From contig JAFSRL010000135.1 of NCBI GenBank assembly GCA_017446125.1, forward strand, positions 1 through 6,844: DNA of 6,844 bases, given 5' to 3'. The stretch comes from Lachnospiraceae bacterium (GTDB lineage Bacteria; Bacillota; Clostridia; Lachnospirales; Lachnospiraceae). Positions within the stretch are counted from its first letter, which is position 1; every line of letters starts with the position of its first letter. The translations under genes and the position numbers were made by a program. Shown in pieces: positions 1 to 5,976 of this stretch. The notes beneath the pieces are model-generated. The model saw only the letters and a program-made list of their open reading frames with translations. It made no database searches and was not told where the DNA came from.

Positions 1-1852
1 ATACCTCCACACCGCCCGCCGCGGATAACGCCTCAACCGCCCCCTGCGGCTGCCCCTCAAGTGAACGGTCTTCCTTCAACCGGTACACATGAATGACGTA
101 AGGGCTGTCATGCCCTTCGTACGTTCCGGTAAGTTCGACACCGGCTTCCTCCTCGTTCGAGAAACGGATTCTCGAAAAAATGTAGGTGCATTCCAGATCC
201 TTCAACGCTTCCGTATCCGCGATGAGGCGCTCATCCTGCAAGGTCAGGTTGCGCAAGGGCGCATACGTATTCTCGTCCGAGGCGCTCATCAGCCACACCC
301 TGGCGCCCCAGTTTTCAAAATAAGATGCAAGGGAGGGCGACCCCTCTTTTGCGGGCGCAATCACCTCATCCCACGCCTCCTTGTAGCTTAAGGGATACAT
401 CCCCAGATACCCGTCGAGCGTCGCAATGCCGTTGTAATTCAAAACCGAAGGATGCAGGCCGTACGCGCAGGACCACTCGCCCTTGTAATCGATGCCCGCC
501 TTCACCTCGTCAAACAGCGTCGCGGAATAAAACTCGCGATAGTTCACATAGGTCGTTTCCTTTTGCTTCAAAATCCTGTATGCCTGGTTGTAGCAGGTGT
601 AGTAAAAATCGTTATACATCTGCGGCATAAAGGTCACAATCAAAAGGGCTGCCGCCGAAGAAAAAGCGGCTGCGCGCCGGATCCGCTTCTGCCTTGCGCC
701 GTCCGCGACATGAAACCGCGCATGCGACATCATGCGCACAAGGACGAGCAGAAACGCGGCATACATGAGAAAGGGATTTAAGTACGACGTTCTGGAAAAC
801 TCAAAGCCCTTCAACTTGGGTACGACGGTTTCCAACAGCGTGCGGTAGGGCGCATAGAGTGAAAGCCCGTAGTTTGCGCAGTTCAACACAATCCATGCCA
901 GAAGGCAGTTGACCGGATCCCTTATAATTTTTCCCGCCTCGTGATTCCTGATGTGCATCGCGTTGATCCAGACCGCACCTAAAAGCACGACGGGCAGAAC
1001 AAAGTATGTGCGGGAGTCCTGCGCATGGAAGGAAGGGTTTACAAATTCATGAAGCCCGTGCAGCAGGGCTTCCTTGAAGGTCACGTTCCCCATCTCCATC
1101 GCGGCACGGATCGTGACAGTGTTCGAAAACAGCATCGCCTTGAACAGGCGGTACTCGAATGCCATGTAGCCCAAGGACAACAGCGCCGTCGCGGCAAACA
1201 TCCGCACCGGAAACGCTTTCTTCACAATCCACATCAGGACAATCGCAAGCGCCATGTAGCACAAAAGAAAGAAGCCGTGATACGCAAAGTACGAAAGGAA
1301 GGGATAGCAAAAGATTCCGATACAGAGTAACACAAGCTCCCTGCGTGACTTTGTGCGGTGCAGGCGCAGAAGATAAAACATGAGCAGCGGCAGCGACGTG
1401 AACGCGATGCCGTACGCAGGGAAAACCGGAATGAGCGCATAGGCGCAGGCGGTCACGACGACAAGCGGTTTACACCATTCGTACCGTGCCTGCAAGTATT
1501 CCCGCGCAAGTAAGAAAAACGAAACGAAGCCCGTTATGATTTTCAAGGCGTATCCCGCAAGGTAGGCGTAAAACCCGGGGAGCAGTACATACATCAGGTT
1601 GTAGAGGTTGAATTCGCTGCCCAGCAAATCGCGGTCGATGCCGTGCAGCATGGGCATGGAAACGTTCTGCGCAAAGAAGGCGCCGCTCCGCTTTATCATC
1701 TCATAGTGCGCCACAAACAGATCCAGGTTATCGTGCACCTGCGGATAGCTTTCCTGCCGGAAGATGAGAAACACTGCCGCCTGAACCGCGAGCAGTGCGC
1801 CGGGAAGAGCCTGGTACCAGTATTCCGTTATCCATAGCCTTCTCTTGTTCAA
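1..1852 (-). CDS. YkoS/DUF6044-like polytopic membrane protein, C-terminus cut by window edge
   Basis: The frame is open from a TTG at 1852-1850 to the left edge, giving at least 617 residues with no stop. Roughly ten hydrophobic segments are visible (about residues 15-31, 87-116, 130-162, 173-211, 216-232, 283-297, 314-330, 360-374, 394-410). A soluble, presumably extracytoplasmic domain follows from about 415. The first loop carries the acidic motif HDNLD (40-44), placed like the acidic loop-1 motifs of GT-C glycosyltransferases. GIDRDLLGSEFN (71-82) and GLHPSVLNYNGIATLDGY (465-482) resemble, from memory, B. subtilis YkoS/DUF6044 proteins. TTG was chosen because it overlaps the upstream stop, has an AAAGGGA site 8 bases upstream and keeps the first membrane segment; the first in-frame ATG (codon 52) would delete it. 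It is last in the visible operon, after the ABC flippase, which suggests action on an exported glycan. Transferase activity is inferred, not shown. The gene is certain; the family is moderately sure. Confidence 0.82.
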   Translation of the reverse strand, partial: MNKRRLWITEYWYQALPGALLAVQAAVFLIFRQESYPQVHDNLDLFVAHYEMIKRSGAFFAQNVSMPMLHGIDRDLLGSEFNLYNLMYVLLPGFYAYLAGYALKIITGFVSFFLLAREYLQARYEWCKPLVVVTACAYALIPVFPAYGIAFTSLPLLMFYLLRLHRTKSRRELVLLCIGIFCYPFLSYFAYHGFFLLCYMALAIVLMWIVKKAFPVRMFAATALLSLGYMAFEYRLFKAMLFSNTVTIRAAMEMGNVTFKEALLHGLHEFVNPSFHAQDSRTYFVLPVVLLGAVWINAMHIRNHEAGKIIRDPVNCLLAWIVLNCANYGLSLYAPYRTLLETVVPKLKGFEFSRTSYLNPFLMYAAFLLVLVRMMSHARFHVADGARQKRIRRAAAFSSAAALLIVTFMPQMYNDFYYTCYNQAYRILKQKETTYVNYREFYSATLFDEVKAGIDYKGEWSCAYGLHPSVLNYNGIATLDGYLGMYPLSYKEAWDEVIAPAKEGSPSLASYFENWGARVWLMSASDENTYAPLRNLTLQDERLIADTEALKDLECTYIFSRIRFSNEEEAGVELTGTYEGHDSPYVIHVYRLKEDRSLEGQPQGAVEALSAAGGVEV

Positions 1853-3612
1853 GACGCGCTTCCCTTTTCCAACTCCGCTTTTCCGTTTTCGATGCGGTAC
1901 ACCATATCGCACTTCTCAATCGTCTGCAGGCGGTGTGCGATGATGACAAGCGTCTTCTTCCCGTGCAGGCGGTTGAAGGATTCCATGACCGCGGCTTCCG
2001 TCTCGTTGTCCAGGGCACTCGTCGCCTCATCCATCACGAGCACCTCCGGATCCTCAAAGAGGGCGCGCGCAATCCCGATGCGCTGCCGCTGCCCGCCGCT
2101 TAAGCGGATGCCGCGCTCACCGATTCCGGTATCCAGCCCCTCCGGCAAGCCGCGCACGAAGGTATCCAACTGCGCCTCCTGCAGCGCCGTCCAGACCTTG
2201 TCGTCATCGATCTCTTCCTCGGGCACGCCGAAGGCAACGTTCCTGCGGATGCTGCCGTCCAGCATGAAAATCGTCTGCGGAATATAGCCGATGTTCTTTA
2301 AGAACCCGTGATAATGCTCATCCACCTTCACGCCGTCCGCGCGGATTTCACCATGCTCCGGTTTTAAGAGTCCCAGCATCACGTCGACAATCGTCGTCTT
2401 GCCGGCGCCCGTTGTTCCCACGATGCCCACGCTCTTGCCCACGGGAATCGTGAGGGAGGCGTGGTCAAGCACGAAGACCTCCGTCTCCGGATAGCGGTAG
2501 GTGATGTCCGTTAAGGTGATTTCCTTTGTCACCGGCAGCTTCTCGACCGCCTTCTTTTCGCGATAGCTTTGTTCGTCGTAGACGACGTTTTTGTCGTTAA
2601 TCTCATCCTGCAGCGAGTCGCTCACGTTCATGAAGAAGGGTTCGAAGTACGCGATGGAGGTTAGGTGCGTGTTGATGCGGTTCGCGCTGGGCAAAAGTCT
2701 CGCCGCCGCGGCAACCATGACGCCCAACTGCGGTAAGAGTTCCTGAATCGTGACACCGCCGCTCATCACGGCAATCATGTAAAAGACCATCGCGGCAATC
2801 GCGACCGTCTCGATGATCAGGCGCGGTGTGGCGTTGTAGAGGTTGTACTTCTGCACCGCGTTCACATACCCCGCGCCGCAGTCCGCGTACGCGTTGATGA
2901 AATAGTTTTCCTTTGCCCCGATCTTGATTTCCTTGATGCCGGTCACGGACTCGGAAATCCACTTGAACAGACCGCTGTAGAATTCCTGGTTTTCCTCGCC
3001 GGCTTTTTTCATGACGGGCTTGATCACAAACTTGATGACCAGCAGCGTGAGGATGAGCACGGCGGAAACGGAAATCGTCATCGCAGGGTTCGTCACAAAC
3101 AAAATGATGACGAGGCAGGCAAAGACGATGATTTCGCTGATCAACTGCAGCAGCGCTAAGATCAGACCGTACATGTTGTTGACGTCAGAGGTGATGGAGC
3201 GCTGGATTACGGTCGTGTCCGCGCCCAGGTAATACTCGTACGGGCGCTTCATGAAGTTGATCATCATGCGGCGCGATGTCGCAAACTGGTTCGTGAACAC
3301 GAAGCGCAACTGCACGACCTGCACAAAATACAAAAACAGATTCTTGACGACAAAGGTGATGACAAGGGCAATCAAGAACCAAACCGCAAGCTTTGTCGTT
3401 GACGTGATGTGAAAGAAGTCCGCGATTGCTTTTAACCACGGCTTCTCCTCCAGGATGTTCTCTTCCACGACAATCGACATCACGGGCAGAATCAAAGAAA
3501 CGCTCAGCGATTCGAGCACGCCACCCAAAAGCATCAACAGCACGATGCCGCCCATCTGGCGCTTCTGTTTTTGATCGAGCAAAAGATTCAGTTTTTGTAA
3601 AATCTTCTTCAC
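1849..3612 (-). CDS. ABC transporter, fused permease and ATPase, PglK/MsbA-like glycan flippase
   Basis: The 587-residue protein is a half-transporter with one membrane domain followed by one nucleotide-binding domain, expected to work as a homodimer in the cytoplasmic membrane. Six hydrophobic segments are visible at about 21-45, 76-100, 150-172, 177-199, 262-282 and 287-305. The ATPase domain is complete: Walker A GTTGAGKT (399-406), Q-loop glutamine 446 in YIPQ, signature LSGGQ (504-508), Walker B VLVMDE (524-529), D-loop SALD and switch histidine 560. Length and layout match PglK/WlaB-type and MsbA-type exporters, and the N-terminus (LESLSVSLILPVMS, 33-46) is reminiscent of PglK. Next to a glycosyltransferase the likely cargo is a lipid-linked sugar or oligosaccharide, but cargo cannot be read from the sequence. 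The start is GTG at 3612-3610, overlapping the upstream TGA as GTGA. A weak AGG 8 bases upstream suggests dependence on translational coupling. A peptide or drug exporter is the alternative. Confidence 0.95.
   Translation of the reverse strand: MKKILQKLNLLLDQKQKRQMGGIVLLMLLGGVLESLSVSLILPVMSIVVEENILEEKPWLKAIADFFHITSTTKLAVWFLIALVITFVVKNLFLYFVQVVQLRFVFTNQFATSRRMMINFMKRPYEYYLGADTTVIQRSITSDVNNMYGLILALLQLISEIIVFACLVIILFVTNPAMTISVSAVLILTLLVIKFVIKPVMKKAGEENQEFYSGLFKWISESVTGIKEIKIGAKENYFINAYADCGAGYVNAVQKYNLYNATPRLIIETVAIAAMVFYMIAVMSGGVTIQELLPQLGVMVAAAARLLPSANRINTHLTSIAYFEPFFMNVSDSLQDEINDKNVVYDEQSYREKKAVEKLPVTKEITLTDITYRYPETEVFVLDHASLTIPVGKSVGIVGTTGAGKTTIVDVMLGLLKPEHGEIRADGVKVDEHYHGFLKNIGYIPQTIFMLDGSIRRNVAFGVPEEEIDDDKVWTALQEAQLDTFVRGLPEGLDTGIGERGIRLSGGQRQRIGIARALFEDPEVLVMDEATSALDNETEAAVMESFNRLHGKKTLVIIAHRLQTIEKCDMVYRIENGKAELEKGSAS
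1861..1867 (-). promoter_or_regulatory. Ribosome binding site deciding the TTG start of the YkoS-like gene
   Basis: Read on the minus strand, AAAGGGA lies 8 bases before the TTG at 1852-1850, inside the last codons of the ABC gene. Together with the TTGA stop/start overlap it supports TTG initiation, with ribosomes passed on from the upstream gene. Confidence 0.5.
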
Positions 3613-4658
3613 GCCTTATACCTGAGCCTGCGGTAAGCCCACAGCAGCTTATAGTAACAGTAAAACTTCAACTGCGACCTCATCTGCATCGCGATGAGTT
3701 TCTTTTCCTCTTCGTCCGTCCGTTCCAGATAATACGGATTCTTCTGAAAGTCCGGAAACGTCCTTGCCATCTCCTGTGCCAGCGCCTTCGTGAAGCCCCA
3801 CTTGTCTTCCATCCTTGTGCCCGCGGGCATCGCCGAAAACAAAGTGTTCACGTAAAACAGCCGCGTAAAGATGTACTCTATCTCGTCATGATAGTCTTTG
3901 AGCGCACCGTCTTCCTTCAACCCCTTTAAGAGCGCGCGGCCTGCCGTCAAACGGTCCTCCAGGTTCTTCTTCGTCAACGTGTGCACGGTCGAGGTGCCGT
4001 GCTGGTAGTAGTAATACATGGGGCGCTCAACATACGCAAAGCTCTTTGCCCGAAGCATAAAGCGCGCCGCCACCGCGTTGTCCTCGTAGAAGATGTGCTC
4101 CGGAAAAACGTTTTCCTCCCCGCTTGCAAACAGAATCCTGCGCTTGAAAATCTTGACCACAAGGTGTCCCGTCTGCAGCAACAGGGATTTGTATTTTTCC
4201 TTATCGAGCACGCCGGACTGGGACGCGTCATTGTCCTTCACAACCTCGCCCGTCTCCCACGTGTGCGTCGTCACAAGGCTGTGGTCACAGCCGGCAAGGT
4301 CCGCGCCTGTTTCTTCGGCGCACGCCAAAAGCGTTTCGTAGAAATCCTTCGTCACCCAGTCGTCCGCGTCGATGAATCCGATCCACTCGCCCTGCGCTGC
4401 CCTAAGCCCCGCGTTCTTCGCGCCGCCCTGGTGAAGGTTCTCTTTCAAATGGATAACGCGGAAACGTTTCGGAAAACGCTCCGCGTAGCCTTCAAGAATC
4501 TTTGCTGAGTTGTCTGTGGAGGCGTCATCGACCGCAAGGATTTCCATCGTCTCTTTTTCTTCCGAAAAGAGCGTCTGCGCGATCAGTGAGTCGATGCACC
4601 ATGTCAGCTTGTCGTCCGCCGCCATGTTGTAGACGGGAACGATGACGCTTAATTTCAT
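3609..4658 (-). CDS. Family 2 glycosyltransferase (GT-A fold)
   Basis: The 349-residue cytoplasmic enzyme should transfer a sugar from a nucleotide-sugar donor. The N-terminal half is a standard GT2 domain: MKLSVIVPVYN at residues 1-11, the nucleotide-binding acidic pair in VDDAST (43-48), GGAKNAGLRAAQGEWIGF (78-95) and the metal-binding D97-A-D99 in FIDADDW. YEDN (191-194) lies where this family usually carries its catalytic acidic residue, and VKIFKRRIL (168-176) matches the conserved core segment seen in capsule and teichoic-acid type enzymes. The C-terminal third is charged and ends in a basic, aromatic tail (about 331-349) that may touch the membrane; there is no clear transmembrane helix. 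ATG at 4658 follows the aminotransferase stop by 12 bases with a GGCGG site 5 bases upstream. The stop overlaps the GTG of the ABC gene. Donor and acceptor are unknown. Family call is secure, substrate is not. Confidence 0.94.
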   Translation of the reverse strand: MKLSVIVPVYNMAADDKLTWCIDSLIAQTLFSEEKETMEILAVDDASTDNSAKILEGYAERFPKRFRVIHLKENLHQGGAKNAGLRAAQGEWIGFIDADDWVTKDFYETLLACAEETGADLAGCDHSLVTTHTWETGEVVKDNDASQSGVLDKEKYKSLLLQTGHLVVKIFKRRILFASGEENVFPEHIFYEDNAVAARFMLRAKSFAYVERPMYYYYQHGTSTVHTLTKKNLEDRLTAGRALLKGLKEDGALKDYHDEIEYIFTRLFYVNTLFSAMPAGTRMEDKWGFTKALAQEMARTFPDFQKNPYYLERTDEEEKKLIAMQMRSQLKFYCYYKLLWAYRRLRYKA

Positions 4659-4670
4659 GCTTACCGCCGT

Positions 4671-5819
4671 TTACAGGCTCTTTAAGTGCTTTGCAAGCAC
4701 CTCTTTCAACGTCTGTGTCGTGTGCTCCATGTCGAAGCGGTCGTAGCGCTGGTCAATCCAGAACGCAAGCATGTGCGATGCGATGTCCTGGCTCGTGCTC
4801 CCCGCCTTCGCCTGTCCGGGCTCGATGTTCCAGAGCACCTTCGTGTAAATGCCCTTCGCTTCGAGCTCCTTCGCAATCTTATCCCTGTCAAGCTCCGCGC
4901 TGAAAACAACCGGCATCATGAACGGGACAATCTTATCAGAGACCTCCGGCAAAAGACGGAACGCGTGCGCCGCCTTCTTGTTCTTTTCACCCAAGTCCAG
5001 CAAAAGTTCCTGCAGCATCTGGTAGAGGTTGTGATAGTTTTCGCCTCTTCTGGAGCCGATACGCACGACGCGCGCCTGGCGCAAAATCTGTTCCGCGGTC
5101 TTGGAAATGCGGTGCACGGTTGCGCCGTCGTCCAAGGATTCTTCCGCCTGCTTTAACATGCCGGCATAGACTTCCTTCGTTTTCGCGTCGCCGGTGCGCA
5201 GGTAGGAGGTTTTTAACAGGAGTGCGTTTTCGCGTAAGGAGGTGAACTTGGTGGGCTCCAAATCTTCCTTCGGCTCCTTGACAAAGGGAGCGCCCTTCTT
5301 AATCACAACCGCGCCGTCAGGCAGGGGCATCCACTTGCGGATGCTGCCCACAAGGTAGTCCGCGCTGGGGTCGTAAACCGTGGGGGTGTAGAGCACATGC
5401 GTGATGTCTTCCACGATGGTCGCTTCCGGATGCGCAGCCTTTAAGCGGATGGTTTCCTCCCTGTGGTCCACGACGCCGAAATGCGGAATCGTTACAATCA
5501 CCGGATAGGTCACGCCCTTGATCGCTTTTTCGAGCTGATCCACGTCAATTTTCAAATCCTTTTTCAGGGGATAAAACCTGGTTTCGATGTCACGCGCCTT
5601 GAACGGCCCCAACATTTCCGGCGGACAAAGTGCCGGCAGGAAAACGGTTAAAACGCCCGGTTTTTCACCGCGCTGACCGCTGATGTCATCCGCGACAAGT
5701 CCCAAGCCCTCGCGTCCGCTTCTTGCGTAGGTGACATTGCGGAACTCCCGGAACAATTCTCTGAAATCCTGCTCATCGCTCGGAATCACATAGGAAAACT
5801 CATTCCCGATTTCGTACAT
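4671..5819 (-). CDS. PLP-dependent aminotransferase-like protein, DegT/DnrJ/EryC1/StrS superfamily (diverged)
   Basis: The protein has 382 residues from the ATG at 5819-5817, a usual length for sugar aminotransferases of this superfamily. Visible parts of the fold are SGREGL (34-39) at the expected cofactor-phosphate site, HFG (113-115), an acidic pair in IVEDITHVLYT (135-145) where D138 would contact the pyridine nitrogen, and SIRKW (159-163) followed by PDG, where K162 is the best candidate for the Schiff-base lysine. The C-terminal motif with LAFWIDQRYD (351-360) corresponds to the small domain ending typical of the family. The lysine context differs from the usual SxxxxK of classical sugar aminotransferases, so substrate is uncertain and PseC cannot be claimed. 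An in-frame GTG at 5897 would add 26 residues but has no ribosome site, while the ATG has a strong one. It is first in the coupled operon and probably acts on a nucleotide sugar or related carbonyl compound in the cytoplasm. Confidence 0.87.
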   Translation of the reverse strand: MYEIGNEFSYVIPSDEQDFRELFREFRNVTYARSGREGLGLVADDISGQRGEKPGVLTVFLPALCPPEMLGPFKARDIETRFYPLKKDLKIDVDQLEKAIKGVTYPVIVTIPHFGVVDHREETIRLKAAHPEATIVEDITHVLYTPTVYDPSADYLVGSIRKWMPLPDGAVVIKKGAPFVKEPKEDLEPTKFTSLRENALLLKTSYLRTGDAKTKEVYAGMLKQAEESLDDGATVHRISKTAEQILRQARVVRIGSRRGENYHNLYQMLQELLLDLGEKNKKAAHAFRLLPEVSDKIVPFMMPVVFSAELDRDKIAKELEAKGIYTKVLWNIEPGQAKAGSTSQDIASHMLAFWIDQRYDRFDMEHTTQTLKEVLAKHLKSL

Positions 5820-5821
5820 AA

Positions 5822-5830
5822 CTCTCCTCC
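5822..5830 (-). promoter_or_regulatory. Strong Shine-Dalgarno site fixing the aminotransferase start
   Basis: On the minus strand GGAGGAGAG ends two bases before the ATG at 5819, with the GGAGG core about 6 bases away. It is the best ribosome site in the window and decides against the longer GTG-initiated reading from 5897. Confidence 0.85.
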
Positions 5831-5914
5831 ACGAACCAGTGCCAGTTACTCTTTCTCCATTCAAAAGCGTGCGTCGCGTCTCCTTACCGCTACACACTGT
5901 TCTATAGTAGCATA

Positions 5915-5943
5915 ATCATAAGATAAAAAACAGGTTTTTTAAA
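5915..5943 (-). promoter_or_regulatory. Candidate sigma-70 type promoter for the aminotransferase operon
   Basis: In the AT-rich gap after pseG, the minus strand shows TTTAAA (5943-5938) and TATGAT (5920-5915) separated by 17 bases, matching 4 of 6 and 5 of 6 consensus positions. A second possible -10 of the extended type, TGCTACTAT (5912-5904), lies just downstream but lacks a good -35. Transcription would begin near 5908, leaving a leader of about 90 bases before the ATG. The abrupt change from GC-rich coding sequence supports a regulatory gap, but read-through from pseG remains possible. Confidence 0.4.
5925..5940. repeat. Perfect AT-rich inverted repeat in the intergenic gap
   Basis: AAAAAAC and GTTTTTT form a perfect 7-base inverted repeat around a 2-base centre. 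It sits inside the spacer of the candidate promoter, so it could be an operator or simply bent A-tract DNA. Read as RNA from pseG it would make only a weak A-U hairpin, so a role as terminator is doubtful. Confidence 0.4.
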
Positions 5944-5976
5944 GAAGTCAGACAATTATCCGAGATGTTAGAATAC

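Noticed and set aside
1728..2030. ATG-started frame on the minus strand spanning the ABC gene end and next gene start
   Set aside because: It is out of frame with both the ABC protein and the long membrane protein, and its arginine- and serine-rich product lacks any family pattern.
3981..4508. Open frame of 175 residues on the plus strand opposite the glycosyltransferase
   Set aside because: It is antisense to a clear GT2 gene, has no recognisable motif or ribosome site, and such shadow frames are common in GC-rich coding DNA. The same holds for the plus-strand frame at 3426-3929.
5820..5897. N-terminal extension of the aminotransferase from an in-frame GTG at 5897
   Set aside because: It has no ribosome site, begins about 10 bases after the likely transcription start, and its 26 residues look unlike the family; the ATG at 5819 has a strong GGAGG site.
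5925..5940. Rho-independent terminator for pseG
   Set aside because: The stem is almost all A-U pairs with a 2-base loop and no GC-rich core, so it would be very weak.
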